The notes under the pieces: model-generated
What the model was told of the DNA's origin: nothing
Seen by the model: the letters and a program-made list of their open reading frames with translations, nothing else
Database searches by the model: none
Shown: positions 15,635 through 25,024 of the stretch, piece after piece
Layout: each line of letters begins with the position of its first letter
Position numbering within the stretch: position 1 is the stretch's first letter
Position numbers and translations under genes: made by a program
NCBI RefSeq assembly: GCF_010365285.1
Contig: NZ_CP048286.1
Coordinates: 62,001-126,000, forward strand
Direction of reading: 5' to 3'
Source: Paenibacillus rhizovicinus
GTDB taxonomy: Bacteria > Bacillota > Bacilli > Paenibacillales > Paenibacillaceae
Length of the DNA: 64,000 nucleotides

Positions 15635-17290
15635 CTCTTTTTCAGCGAGACGTTCAGAGATATCACGATACCGTTGTTCGCTCTCACGGAGTTTCTGTTC
15701 CTGTATCTTGCGTTCTGTAATCTCCCGACCAGTTACCAAGATGCTATCAATCTTACCATCGGACGTAAGAATGGGAGTCCCTATGCCTTCGAGCCAAATG
15801 CAGGTCTCGTCTACTTTAACGAATCGCCACTCAAGACGTACCGAAGCCTTGGTGGATATCATTTCATCCCGACGTTCTCTGATGAGTGCAAGATCATCGG
15901 GGTGTACCATAGGAAAAGCGTAGTTTCCTTCAAATTGGGAAGCATCCCCCCCGAACACCCGAATGTGGGAAGGAGAAGCGTACTGTAATACGCCATTTGT
16001 ATCCATGATGGCAATCAGGTCTTGTGAATTCTCCGTAATCAATCGGTACTTTGACTCTTGCTCCACGAGGTATTGTGTGAGGAGAGACGCTTCCCTTTCT
16101 TTTTTGATACGATCACTTATATCGACAGCCGAGCCGATTACCTCTGCCACTTGTCCCCCTCTATGGATAGGGCGTAAGGAAGCCAAATACCAAATTCCGT
16201 TGTATTGACCTTCGTAAGTGACGTTCTCCTCGCCACTCCAAGCTCTATTGTAATACTGAGACTTCCTTTCAGCATCATGGAGTGGGAGGAATTCATGAGG
16301 CTCCTTTCCTACGACTTGTTCAGGTGTTAGACCCATGCGATATAACAATTCACCATCACACAAAGTATGTATATATTTTCCATCAAGCCGTGTCAACTTA
16401 AAAGTCATACCTTGCTGGTATCTCAATGTATCTGCTAATTCTTGCTTTGTTTTGTACAAAGCTTCTTGTAACCGTTTTTCTCTGCATAATGCTGCGGGTA
16501 TTCCATCTCTGCTAATAATCTTCTCTATTTGATGGAATGCCACCAGAAATTCCGATGGCGGCAAAGGTTTGCTAAAAAAATAACCTTGACCTAAATCGCA
16601 GAGGTTTTGTTGGAGAAATATCAATTGCTCTTTCGATTCGATCCCTTCTGCAACGACCTCAACATTTAATTCATGCCCTAGAGCAATAATTGCCTTGACA
16701 ATCGTTGCATCCTTTAGGTCCATCAGGCAGTTATTCACAAAAGATTGATCAATTTTTATAATGTCAATCGGCAATTCTTTGAAATTAAACAGGGAACTAT
16801 ACCCTATCCCGAAGTCGTCCAAACTGATTTTTATACCTATATTTTTTAAACGTCTTAAAATTGGAACAATTTTGATAATTTCCATCGTCATGTACTCCGT
16901 AATTTCAAGCTCCAGATACGATGGAACAAGCCCTGTCTCATGCAAAATGTTTTCTACACTTTCCACAAAATCTGGTTGATACAGCTGAGCTACAGAGAGG
17001 TTGACTGCCATTATAAGTGTTGGAACACCTGCATCCTGCCATGCCTTGCTCTGAGTACAAGCGGTTCGCAACACCCATTCCCCGATAAGGGAGATCAGAT
17101 TAGTCTCTTCTGCGAGGGGGATAAAGTGTGTTGGAGTAAGCAGTCCTTGTAATGGATGCTCCCATCGGATCAATGCTTCAACGCCTGTGATTTTCCCCGA
17201 AGCCAAATCCAATTTTGGCTGATAGTGCAGTTGGAACTCTTGACGTTCCAGTGCTCCTCTTAAATCTTTCTCTAATTGTTGAAGCCCCAT
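15215..17290 (-). CDS. EAL-domain phosphodiesterase with three PAS domains, truncated at the kinase junction
   Basis: A 691-residue protein after an AGGGGAATG site. The EAL domain covers about 1-255 and keeps the key motifs EALIRWEHP, NLSVAQ, LEITEYMTME, DDFGIGYSSL, KIDQSFV and VAEGIES, so it probably hydrolyses cyclic di-GMP. Three PAS/PAC units follow (about 290-400, 410-530, 545-670). The protein stops soon after ERKKELLLWTEKLSIVGLATGVAG, exactly where the neighbouring kinase continues with the HEFRNPL H-box. DNA comparison shows that a 7-bp duplication caused the frameshift. It is either a shortened but working EAL sensor or a decaying fusion. EAL placed before PAS is the less usual order. 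Confidence 0.85.
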   Translation of the reverse strand: MGLQQLEKDLRGALERQEFQLHYQPKLDLASGKITGVEALIRWEHPLQGLLTPTHFIPLAEETNLISLIGEWVLRTACTQSKAWQDAGVPTLIMAVNLSVAQLYQPDFVESVENILHETGLVPSYLELEITEYMTMEIIKIVPILRRLKNIGIKISLDDFGIGYSSLFNFKELPIDIIKIDQSFVNNCLMDLKDATIVKAIIALGHELNVEVVAEGIESKEQLIFLQQNLCDLGQGYFFSKPLPPSEFLVAFHQIEKIISRDGIPAALCREKRLQEALYKTKQELADTLRYQQGMTFKLTRLDGKYIHTLCDGELLYRMGLTPEQVVGKEPHEFLPLHDAERKSQYYNRAWSGEENVTYEGQYNGIWYLASLRPIHRGGQVAEVIGSAVDISDRIKKEREASLLTQYLVEQESKYRLITENSQDLIAIMDTNGVLQYASPSHIRVFGGDASQFEGNYAFPMVHPDDLALIRERRDEMISTKASVRLEWRFVKVDETCIWLEGIGTPILTSDGKIDSILVTGREITERKIQEQKLRESEQRYRDISERLAEKEEKYRFIAENTQDLVGVVDMEGIVLYASPSHELVLGFPSSEFEGNSAFYFVHPDDLAHVKRQFDDMVTLESTFDFEWRCKKADGSWVYIETRGTPIFDENRKVVKCVYGSRDISERKKELLLWTEKLSIVGLATGVAGCT

Positions 17291-17645
17291 TTTACATTCC
17301 CCTACTCGTGTAGTTGATGAGATGACAAAGTACCTGTGGTATTGTGGATGAATGGATCGGGGTTTGCCATTTCAATTGTTACCACATTATGCCATGGTTC
17401 GACAATCTTCTGCAATATCTTCTTTTTGCATGAATTTTGACTTGCGAGGATTCCAAGTTGATTAGTGAAAAAAAGTACTAAAGGAGATCGGAGACAGCTG
17501 ACGCATGCGGCTGAAGGACTTATACGCCTTTCGGAGTAAAGAGCAGACTGCCGTTTCCATGATTAAGGGTGAATGTCTTCGTTTCGAGAATTTCCAATCG
17601 TTAGTATAAATCGCGATACAGAAAAGCATAATAAAGGAGATCTCA

Positions 17646-19103
17646 GTGCGCGCTGATTCAGGAGGGAACGAGGGAGCGATGACAGAAATATCTTTAGAAG
17701 CTTTAAAGCAGCGCCTCACCCTAATGGAGGACGCGGAGATAATAGATCGAGAGACTACCGACGGGCTTCGTCTGACATTTATTTATCTTGGAACCTTGAT
17801 CGATCAAGAGCGTCTTAACGAATCGATTCTTGATCCTCTCGTTCGATCATTCCAAAGTTCGGTGGAAAAAAGCCTAACCACCGCCAAAATATCATCTTTA
17901 TCCAATTTGGCGCAAGCCTTCCAGTATCTCCTGAAGGGTTCAGTGCTTATTCACGACTCATCCAGCGGGCGATGGAACGCTATTATGCTCCCCAACTCTC
18001 TTGGCCGGTCCATCGAAACCTCGGAGACGGAAACAATAATGTTCGGTCCGAAAGACAGTTTCAGCGAGCAGCTGGAGCAAAATATCTTGCTGATTAGAAG
18101 AAGGCTTCCTTTAACAGCGCTCAAAACAGAGAGATACTCCGTAGGCTCCTTAACCCAAACAACCGTAGTCCTTATGTACATCGATGGACTAATCAATCCA
18201 GAATTTGTAGCGGTCGCGAAAAAAAAGCTTTCCAGCATCGACTTCGATATGTTCTTGGACTCTTCGCACGTTGCAGCGTTTATGGAAGACCATTATCACA
18301 GCATCTTTCCTCAATATCTCCAGACCGATCGACCGGATTCCTGCGCGTATGCACTAGGCATCGGAAAATTGGTCATTTTAGTCAATAACACGCCTTTCGC
18401 CCTAATCGCTCCGATTACGCTGTTTCATTTGTTTCAGTCGCCGGAGGATTATATAAACCGTTGGTTGGTAGCTAGCTTCTTGAGGCCGTTACGCTATCTC
18501 AGTTTCCTTCTTTCCATTACTATAATACCCCTTTACGTAGCATTAACGACTCATCATTATCAAATGCTTCCCCTTCAAATTTTATATGTAATCATCGAGT
18601 CTCGTAGCAAACTGCCACTATCCCCCTTCTGGGAAGCGTTAATAATTCTTATTACGCTGGAAATCATCAAGGAAGCCAGCCTAAGAATGCCGACCAAAAC
18701 GAGCCAAACCTTGGGGGTAATTGGAGGAATCGTTATAGGACAAGCAGCGGTTGAAGCCGGATTCGCAAGCAAAGTGCTAATCGTATTGGCAGGCATTTCA
18801 GCGATTTCCACTTTTCTCGTTCCAAACTATCTGGTCACCAAATCCAGTTTACTGCTTCAATTCATATTCTTGATTCTCGCGTCCTATTTGGGCGTTCCCG
18901 GTATCTTGCTTGGACTCGTCGCCATGTTTGCCCATCTGAACGGGCTTACGTCCTTGAACCAGCCCTACTTGGCGCCGGTTTCTCCGTTTTATTGGAGAGA
19001 TTGGGTCGATCTCTTCGTCCGAGGGCCGTTACACGCTATGCGCAATCGTCCTGAAGCATTGCGCCCTTTGAACAAGTATCGTATGAACCGAAGGAGTAAA
19101 TGA
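17646..19103 (+). CDS. Spore germination protein, GerA-family A subunit
   Basis: A 485-residue germinant receptor A subunit. The soluble N-terminal domain (to about 270) has the LLIRRRLPLTALKTERYSVGSLTQT segment of the family; the C-terminal half has about five membrane segments with the LRPLRYLSFLLSI and EIIKEASLRMP marks. Two starts are possible: GTG at 17646 with a very good AAAGGAGAT site, or ATG at 17679. It forms an inner-membrane complex with the B and C subunits below, which in dormant spores senses nutrients and releases ions. The order A-B-C and tight spacing show one operon. SigmaG control is expected for the family, but no clear SigmaG box was seen. Confidence 0.92.
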   Translation: MRADSGGNEGAMTEISLEALKQRLTLMEDAEIIDRETTDGLRLTFIYLGTLIDQERLNESILDPLVRSFQSSVEKSLTTAKISSLSNLAQAFQYLLKGSVLIHDSSSGRWNAIMLPNSLGRSIETSETETIMFGPKDSFSEQLEQNILLIRRRLPLTALKTERYSVGSLTQTTVVLMYIDGLINPEFVAVAKKKLSSIDFDMFLDSSHVAAFMEDHYHSIFPQYLQTDRPDSCAYALGIGKLVILVNNTPFALIAPITLFHLFQSPEDYINRWLVASFLRPLRYLSFLLSITIIPLYVALTTHHYQMLPLQILYVIIESRSKLPLSPFWEALIILITLEIIKEASLRMPTKTSQTLGVIGGIVIGQAAVEAGFASKVLIVLAGISAISTFLVPNYLVTKSSLLLQFIFLILASYLGVPGILLGLVAMFAHLNGLTSLNQPYLAPVSPFYWRDWVDLFVRGPLHAMRNRPEALRPLNKYRMNRRSK

Positions 19104-19107
19104 ACCC

Positions 19108-20229
19108 ATGCAAGCTCTAACGCTATTTCGAAAAACTTCACACCAAGAAAGCGGTTTTTACGCGCTCTTCCTCACCAATAGGCTTCAAATGCTTTATTAC
19201 ATGATTGTCATGCCCTCAGCCCTTGTTCAACCGTATATGTTGTTGGCGATTGTAGCAATGGGCGTAGCCTCCCAATTATGCCTATATATGCTGTCCAAGT
19301 GGTTCGCAACCCCCTGCTCTGCCCAAGGGTACCAGGGCTATGAACGATTATTCGGAAAAACAGGCATCAAAGTATTAGCTTTGGCAAGCTTGCCGCTCCT
19401 TCTGCTCAAGATCTCTTTCATTTCTATCAGCTATGCCGAAATCATGCACCAATTTGTTTTTCCTTCTATGGACCGAGAATGGCACATCGTGTTTCCTTTT
19501 ATCCTTAGCTGCTATTTGGCGCTATTTGGAATGGAAAACATGGTACGGTTCGTAACGGTCGTGTTCATTGGAACGATTTGGATCTTCTTTATGTATATTC
19601 CGTATTTTTTGTTGCAATCTAATTCGATTCACGATCTATACCCTCTCATCCCGGTTGGACCTGAGCCGTTTGCATGGAAGTCCCTACTGATCGTTTTTTC
19701 GTCGTTCTCCGGACCTGAATTTTTAATCGCTATTTCATATTGGCTGAATCCGCAACGGAAAATGCTCAAATATTTGACGATAGCTAACGCCATCTCAATC
19801 GGCGAGTATCTCTTTATATCCATTGCGTCCTTGCTCTTCTTCGGCTCCAAATACTTGCCAACCATCAAATATCCGAACGTGGAGATTGGGCGATATCTGC
19901 AATCTCCTATATTCGAAAGGGTCGATATAATCCTGATCTCTGCATATATGTTCAGCTTCCTTTACTCGATCGCCTTGTTCGTGTTAATGATATATGGCGC
20001 ATCTCGTTTGTTAGTCAAGATGAGGACAAGCACTACGCGTATTGGGCTAATCGTTAGCGGATGTGCGGCGATGGCCGTCACCCTTACGATCAGTAAATGG
20101 TTTTGGGAGCCCGGGCTCCAACAGGACTTTTGGCTCGACCTGCAAATGTGGACAGGGTCCGCCACTTACTTGTTAGTGCCTCTTCTCGTCTGGATCGCGA
20201 TCAAGCGCAAAACTAGGACTACGTCATGA
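19108..20229 (+). CDS. Spore germination protein, GerA-family B subunit (APC-type permease fold)
   Basis: A 373-residue integral membrane protein with about ten hydrophobic segments. It starts 5 bp after the A-subunit stop. HQESGFYALFLTNRLQMLYYM at the start, ALASLPLLLLKISFISISYAEIM, and SSFSGPEFLIAISYWLNPQRKMLKY fit the GerAB/Spore_permease family, related to amino-acid permeases. In germinant receptors this subunit binds the nutrient ligand. Its end overlaps the C-subunit start by 4 bp (ATGA), showing coupled translation. The ligand cannot be predicted. Confidence 0.92.
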   Translation: MQALTLFRKTSHQESGFYALFLTNRLQMLYYMIVMPSALVQPYMLLAIVAMGVASQLCLYMLSKWFATPCSAQGYQGYERLFGKTGIKVLALASLPLLLLKISFISISYAEIMHQFVFPSMDREWHIVFPFILSCYLALFGMENMVRFVTVVFIGTIWIFFMYIPYFLLQSNSIHDLYPLIPVGPEPFAWKSLLIVFSSFSGPEFLIAISYWLNPQRKMLKYLTIANAISIGEYLFISIASLLFFGSKYLPTIKYPNVEIGRYLQSPIFERVDIILISAYMFSFLYSIALFVLMIYGASRLLVKMRTSTTRIGLIVSGCAAMAVTLTISKWFWEPGLQQDFWLDLQMWTGSATYLLVPLLVWIAIKRKTRTTS

Positions 20230-21317
20230 AATATATCCTTCGAACAACGATTGTACTACTATCGACTTCTATGTTAATACTCGTGTGCGGTTGCGACCTC
20301 TTACCGGAAAACAATATGATTGAAGAAATCACGCCGATCATATTCTGGGCTGTACAGGGTGGAGGAGAAGAAGACGGAAAGATCACAATCAGCACGCTCG
20401 TCCCTCCTCTTATCAAGGAGAAGAAGCGAGTCCTTTCCCTTAAGGTCTCTCTATTGAATGAAGGCAACAAGGGGTTTAATTTGACCTATTATAACGAACT
20501 GAAGGCCGGTCAAATCCGCTTGCTGTTCGTCGACGAAGCTTATGCGAAACGGGGACTAGCCCGTCTCATCAATACCGTTCTTACCGATCCAAACATTTCG
20601 CAACGGCTGTACTTAGTCATTACGAAAGGCAACTTTAACGAATTCCTCGCCAAGCACTTAGGTGAAACAGATAATATCGATTATTACCTTTATCGCATGT
20701 TCAAACATTACGAGAAGAAAAAACAAGGCGAAATTACAGTCGTCAATTTGCATCAGTTTATGAAAATGCTATACTCCCAGGTTTCCGATCCCCAGCTACC
20801 CGTATTTCGGGCGGAAGGCGAACAGTTCTTGTACGAAGGGACAGCTTTTTTCGACCGGGACAGTATGGTTGCGGAGATACGTGGAAAGGACGATCAAATC
20901 AACCAATTGTTGTATAGGGACAGATTCGTACGATATTTAGTCCTTCCTGACCTCGCGGTTACACTAGGGCATATTCGCGCGCATACCAGTAAGAAACTAA
21001 ACCCGGATTTATCATCCCTGACCATCGATATCGACGTGAAGGGAAGAATTGATGAATTGAATTCGCTCGCAAGAATCGAGGATACCTTCCAATTTGCCGC
21101 TCTCACACAAAAAATCGAACGGTACTTGGAGGAGAAAGTCATCCGTTTGCTATCCCAAATGCAAAAATTGCAGATTGACCCCCTTCAAATCGGGGGGATG
21201 ACTACTAAGCCGTTCTCCAAACCAATATCCAGAGATACTTGGGATCGGCATTGGTCTACTATGAAGATTAATGTAAAAGTGCGGCTACATTTGGAGCCTC
21301 TGACAAAGGTGAAATAA
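20226..21317 (+). CDS. Spore germination lipoprotein, Ger(x)C / C subunit
   Basis: A 363-residue protein. The first 23 residues form a lipoprotein signal (LLSTSMLILVCGC), so it is anchored by lipid at the outer face of the spore inner membrane. It continues with ENNMIEEITPIIFWAVQGG and ends with the Ger(x)C domain (TAFFDRDSMVAEIRG, LSSLTIDIDVKGRIDEL, ...RDTWDRHWSTMKINVKVRLHLEP). Domain content and length fit GerAC/GerKC. It is the last gene of the operon and converges with the PAS kinase gene, whose stop is only 17 bp away; no terminator was obvious between them. Confidence 0.92.
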   Translation: MKYILRTTIVLLSTSMLILVCGCDLLPENNMIEEITPIIFWAVQGGGEEDGKITISTLVPPLIKEKKRVLSLKVSLLNEGNKGFNLTYYNELKAGQIRLLFVDEAYAKRGLARLINTVLTDPNISQRLYLVITKGNFNEFLAKHLGETDNIDYYLYRMFKHYEKKKQGEITVVNLHQFMKMLYSQVSDPQLPVFRAEGEQFLYEGTAFFDRDSMVAEIRGKDDQINQLLYRDRFVRYLVLPDLAVTLGHIRAHTSKKLNPDLSSLTIDIDVKGRIDELNSLARIEDTFQFAALTQKIERYLEEKVIRLLSQMQKLQIDPLQIGGMTTKPFSKPISRDTWDRHWSTMKINVKVRLHLEPLTKVK

Positions 21318-21333
21318 GAAGTTGGAATCTTGT

Positions 21334-22422
21334 TCAAAGACTGCAGATGGGTAAAATCACATCAACAATGGTTCCCTCGTTGACTTTGCTTTCGATATGA
21401 ATACTCCCTCCGTGTTCGTGGACAATCTTGTTGCTGAGCATTAGGCCTAATCCAGTCCCCTTTTCTTTGGAACTATAATAGGGTTCTCCTATGGATTTCA
21501 TTCGTTCCGGCGAAATGCCAATTCCCTGGTCTATAAATCGAAATTTGATATACTCTGAATTGTGGGATAGAATCTGCGTTTTGATGATTCCGCCGTTCGG
21601 CATAGCGTCAACCGCATTCTGGAGTATGTTAATAAACACTTGCATGATTTGATTCTCATCGCAGTAGATACGTGGTACTTCCGAGTCGTGCTCTTCAATA
21701 ATATCAATATTGTATAATATGGATTGTGTACTGAATATCAACACCACCTGTTGTAAAATTACCTCCGCATCAACTTCCTTCAATTTCGGAGCTTGAGGTT
21801 TGGAGAGTGTTAGAAATCCCCATAATATAGCTTCCAATCTCTGAACCTCAGAGAGAATCAATTCAATATATTCAGGTTTTTCGTTACCTTGGTGTAACAG
21901 CTGGGCGAATCCCTTGATCGATGTTAGAGGATTTCTAAACTCATGTGCAACTCCTGCCGCCATTTGACTTACTATCGAAAGCTTTTCAGTTCGTAGAAGG
22001 AGTTCTTCTGCCTTCTTTCGTTCCGAAATATCACGAGACCCGTACACGCATTTCACTACTTTACGATTTTCATCAAGTATAGGAGTGCCCCTGGTCTCGA
22101 TATATACCCAGCTGCCATCTGCTTTTTTACACCTCCACTCAAAATCAAACTTTGATTCTAATGTAACCATGTCATCGAATTGCCTCTTAACGTACGCAAG
22201 ATCGTCAGGGTGAACGAAATAAAAAGCAGAATTCCCTTCAAATTCACTGGACGGAAACCCCAAAACCAATTCATGGGACGGCGAGGCGTATAGAACTATA
22301 CCTTCCATATCCACGATACCAACTAAATCCTGGGTATTTTCGGCAACAAAACGATACTTTTCAGCCGTTTGCGGTGGGGGCCAATCGGGATGTTTCATTT
22401 GGTCAAATAATGGTTTGGTCAC
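21334..22422 (-). CDS. PAS-domain sensor histidine kinase (Kin sporulation-kinase type)
   Basis: A 362-residue soluble kinase with a GTG start at 22422 behind AGGAGGAATAAGGT. One PAS/PAC unit (about 20-135) is followed by the HisKA H-box VAHEFRNPLTSIKGFAQLL (about 160), the N-box QVFINILQNAVDAMPNGG, and the ATPase G-boxes DQGIGIS and GTGLGLMLSNKIV. Lacking membrane segments, it resembles KinA/KinE-like kinases that feed the Spo0 phosphorelay. No response regulator is adjacent, as usual for this group. Its PAS part is a near-copy of the end of the EAL-PAS gene at 15.2 kb. Confidence 0.9.
   Translation of the reverse strand: MTKPLFDQMKHPDWPPPQTAEKYRFVAENTQDLVGIVDMEGIVLYASPSHELVLGFPSSEFEGNSAFYFVHPDDLAYVKRQFDDMVTLESKFDFEWRCKKADGSWVYIETRGTPILDENRKVVKCVYGSRDISERKKAEELLLRTEKLSIVSQMAAGVAHEFRNPLTSIKGFAQLLHQGNEKPEYIELILSEVQRLEAILWGFLTLSKPQAPKLKEVDAEVILQQVVLIFSTQSILYNIDIIEEHDSEVPRIYCDENQIMQVFINILQNAVDAMPNGGIIKTQILSHNSEYIKFRFIDQGIGISPERMKSIGEPYYSSKEKGTGLGLMLSNKIVHEHGGSIHIESKVNEGTIVDVILPICSL
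21933..22362. repeat. Duplicated PAS/kinase segment, copy 2
   Basis: Counterpart of 15207-15634, direct orientation. The two copies frame the germination operon at a distance of about 6.7 kb. Differences are scattered single bases plus small indels near the H-box. Confidence 0.85.
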
Positions 22423-23117
22423 ACCTTATTCCTCCTATAGAACATTCGATCTACTTTCCAATTCCTTTGATTCATATCCTTACTAAATGTCAAAGTTATG
22501 TATCCAACATATCCCACACATCACCAAGCTTCTTCTACCTTAACCGCCACCTCCAGTTTTTTTCTTTCATCAGTTTAATAACTTAAACCCTCTAGGAAAT
22601 TTTACCATAGACTTCTGCCTACTTTGTAGCACTAAATAAGACAAAAAGGACAGCTACATACTGCCCTTAAATTACAGTACAATAACCTCTCATTCGCCGC
22701 CTGCTGTCCATTTAGAGTACCCATTAAAGCTATTGTTGTTTCTTGCGGATTTCTCTGCGAACGACCGGCATAACTTCCGTAGCCAGTAGTTCGGGCTTTC
22801 GCCACTTTGGATAATGGTTGTCCACCCATGTCGAATTGCCCCATAAAATTTTAGGATCGATTGAAATTAATGGGCATCTTCTTGTTATATAGACCTTCCG
22901 TTGCAACCGTATTGTCCAAGTTTACCTACATATAAAAATAAAGCCTGAATTTCAAGGTTTTTATTTATTCTTATAGTGGGCAATTTTGTGTCGCTGGACA
23001 GAACTTGATCCCATAAATAAAAAAATCCGCGATTTTCGCGACCTTAAATGAGGAGCGTGAAACAAATATCAAATAACTGAAATGATTCTTCCGAAATCGT
23101 TATAAGATCAAACAATA
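22423..23117. other. Gene-poor stretch with repeats and a possible coding scrap
   Basis: It contains the second copy of the 45-bp AAAAAGGACAGC unit (22638-22682) and a partial copy of the GACAAGAAC palindromic element (22996-23052, with CAGAACTTGATCCCATAAATAAAA and an AATCCGCG/CGCGA hairpin). On the minus strand at 22730-22918 a short frame encodes LWGNSTWVDNHYPKW and ELLATEVMPVVRREI before a stop; the end recalls the tail of luciferase-like flavin monooxygenases, but this is weak. No intact gene is seen. Confidence 0.4.
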
Positions 23118-23153
23118 AACAGGGCCGTGGCGATTCATCGTCATGGCCCTGTT
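23118..23153 (-). terminator. Terminator overlapping the end of the AraC-type gene
   Basis: AACAGGGCC and GGCCCTGTT arms around the stop codon of the regulator, followed on the minus strand by a TTTATTGTTT tract. The last codons of the gene lie in the stem. Confidence 0.65.
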
Positions 23154-24052
23154 GCTGCTGTTGCGCGCTGCTCTTGGACATCCAGCTTCGGAGGCAGTCC
23201 ATACATCCGGGTATACTCCCGGCTGAACTGGGAGGGGCTTTCATATCCAACGCGGAAGGCGGCTTCGGAGGCTTGAACCGTTTCGGTAAGCATCAATCGT
23301 CTAGCTTCCTGCAAGCGCAGCGTTTTCTGATATTGAAGCGGGCTCATCGCCGTGACACGTTTGAAATGCTTGTGAAAGGCCGATGTGCTAAGGTTTACTG
23401 ACTTTGCCAACTGCTCGACTGCGAGCGGATGATCGTATTGCTGGTTAATCATCTGAATCGCTTGAGCAATGCGGTGTGAATGGCTGCCGATGATCGCAAA
23501 CGGATGGATAAGCGCGCCATGCTCGCCTTGAAGCACGCGGTACAAAATCTCTCGGATAATGAGCGGAGCAAGTATCGGAATGTCCTTCGGCTTGTTTAGC
23601 AATTGCAGGAGCCGTATGGAGGCCTCGAGTAATTCCGGAGAGATCCGATTCATCGTTATGCCGCGTGAAGCCTCAGAGGAAACCGGGAGACTGCTCTCTT
23701 TTACAATATCCAGAATCACATCGGGGTCGAAGCTCAGCTTCATGCTTAAATACGGAATGTCAGGTGTTGCCTCTACAATTTTGCTGATGATCGGCAGATC
23801 AGCGGCAATGACCACATAAGTCATAGGGTCGTACCTGTAAGTTTCATTTCCTAATGTAGCTGTCTTCGCCCCCTGCGCTACCAGGCATATGGAAGGCTTA
23901 TATACGGATTCCAGCGGCTCTGGCAATTGCGTAGCATGCATCAGTGACAAGTTAGGAACAGAAGTAGGAAACGTGCCGCTCGTTGGAGCGTGGCATTGTA
24001 TCAAATCCGACATTTGCTGTAACGCCTGCTCCAAACGCAAAGTTTCGTCCAT
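23141..24052 (-). CDS. AraC-family regulator with AraC_N cupin-like domain
   Basis: A 303-residue protein. Residues of about 25-180 form the AraC_N domain (LESVYKPSICLVAQGAKTATLG, YVVIAADLPIISKIVEATPDIPYLSMKL), which may bind a small ligand. Two helix-turn-helix units follow at about 205-300 (AVEQLAKSVNLSTSAFHKHFKRVTAMSPLQYQK and ASEAAFRVGYESPSQFSREYTRMYG). It is divergent from the SDR gene at 24240, separated by 187 bp, an arrangement typical of a regulator and its target. Confidence 0.9.
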   Translation of the reverse strand: MDETLRLEQALQQMSDLIQCHAPTSGTFPTSVPNLSLMHATQLPEPLESVYKPSICLVAQGAKTATLGNETYRYDPMTYVVIAADLPIISKIVEATPDIPYLSMKLSFDPDVILDIVKESSLPVSSEASRGITMNRISPELLEASIRLLQLLNKPKDIPILAPLIIREILYRVLQGEHGALIHPFAIIGSHSHRIAQAIQMINQQYDHPLAVEQLAKSVNLSTSAFHKHFKRVTAMSPLQYQKTLRLQEARRLMLTETVQASEAAFRVGYESPSQFSREYTRMYGLPPKLDVQEQRATAATGP

Positions 24053-24239
24053 GGCTCGTGAATTCCTTTCTTAAAGAGTGGTTTATGTCATTGTAGCTGG
24101 ATGAAAGAGAATTAGGCAAGGAACGAACGGTTATGTTCTACCGGTTGTAATCCTTTACTTTATATAATTTATATTGTAGACAGTCACTTGGAATCACCTA
24201 ATAGAACATCAGAATGAACTTAAAGAGGAGAGATTTAAA

Positions 24240-24977
24240 ATGGGTTTACAAGGAAAAGTCGCAATCGTTACTGGAGCTTCGAGAGGAATTGGCCGTCAAA
24301 TCGCCATTCATTTGGGGCAAGCAGGCGCAAAAGTTGTCATTAACTATTCCTCCAATCAAGATAAAGCAAATGAAGTTGTAAAGCTGATTGAGCAAGCTGG
24401 CGGTGAAGCAGCGGCCATTCGCGGCGATATCAGCAAGTTGAGCGAGGTCGAAGCCTTGTTCTCGGAGTCGCTTGGACAATTTGGACGCGTAGATATCTTA
24501 GTAAATAATGCAGGTGTTATGGAAACGACGCCGATTACGGATGTGACGGAAGAGATGTTTGACCGGCAGTTCAATATTAATGTCAAAGGGACCTACTTTG
24601 CTTGTCAGCAAGCGATGAGACATATGGCAGGCGGCGGAACGATCATCAATTTCTCGACATCCGTATCCGGTGCCATGCTCCCGACCTATAGTGTTTATGC
24701 CGCAACAAAAGGCGCAATTGAGCAGTTAACCCGTCAACTGGCCAAAGAATTCGCTCCAAAGAATATCATTATCAATTGTATAGCACCTGGACAGGTTTCG
24801 ACCGAGTTGTTCCTGAACGGCAAATCCGAGGAGCTTGTTGATTCGTTCCGCCGGATGAATGCGTTTGGACGCCTTGGGGAACCAGACGATATAGCTAATG
24901 CCGTAGATTTGCTTGTAAGCGACAAAGCTCGTTGGATTACCGGACAGACGATTCGCGTGAACGGCGGGTTTAATTAA
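24240..24977 (+). CDS. SDR-family oxidoreductase (FabG-like)
   Basis: A 245-residue classical short-chain dehydrogenase after a GAGGAGAG site. Nucleotide motif TGASRGIG at residues 11-18, NNAG at about 88-91, catalytic Ser in FSTSVSG, then YAATK (Tyr-x-x-x-Lys) near 150, and the closing GQTIRVNGGF. The NYSS segment after strand 2 suggests NADPH use. It probably reduces a carbonyl; the substrate is unknown. It is divergently placed from the AraC regulator and likely controlled by it. A terminator follows. Confidence 0.9.
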   Translation: MGLQGKVAIVTGASRGIGRQIAIHLGQAGAKVVINYSSNQDKANEVVKLIEQAGGEAAAIRGDISKLSEVEALFSESLGQFGRVDILVNNAGVMETTPITDVTEEMFDRQFNINVKGTYFACQQAMRHMAGGGTIINFSTSVSGAMLPTYSVYAATKGAIEQLTRQLAKEFAPKNIIINCIAPGQVSTELFLNGKSEELVDSFRRMNAFGRLGEPDDIANAVDLLVSDKARWITGQTIRVNGGFN

Positions 24978-24986
24978 TTCTAAAAA

Positions 24987-25024
24987 AGATCGCCTGCACC
25001 TGCTTGATTGGTGTATGGCGATCT
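24987..25024 (+). terminator. Terminator of the SDR gene
   Basis: AGATCGCC and GGCGATCT arms with a CTTTCTC tail, 10 bp past the stop. Beyond it, 25069-25095 carries a lone CGAACTAACGTTCC tail related to the dispersed hairpin repeats; no gene is seen up to 25159. Confidence 0.7.

Noticed and set aside
17600-17646. CATAATA near the gerA-type start as a SigmaG -10 box
   Set aside because: It lies directly on the ribosome binding site, leaving no room for a leader, and the -35 region does not match well.
22730-22918. Minus-strand scrap ending in ELLATEVMPVVRREI as a luciferase-like monooxygenase
   Set aside because: Only about 40 residues can be compared and no start or upstream part is found; it is mentioned within the gap entry but not called as a gene.
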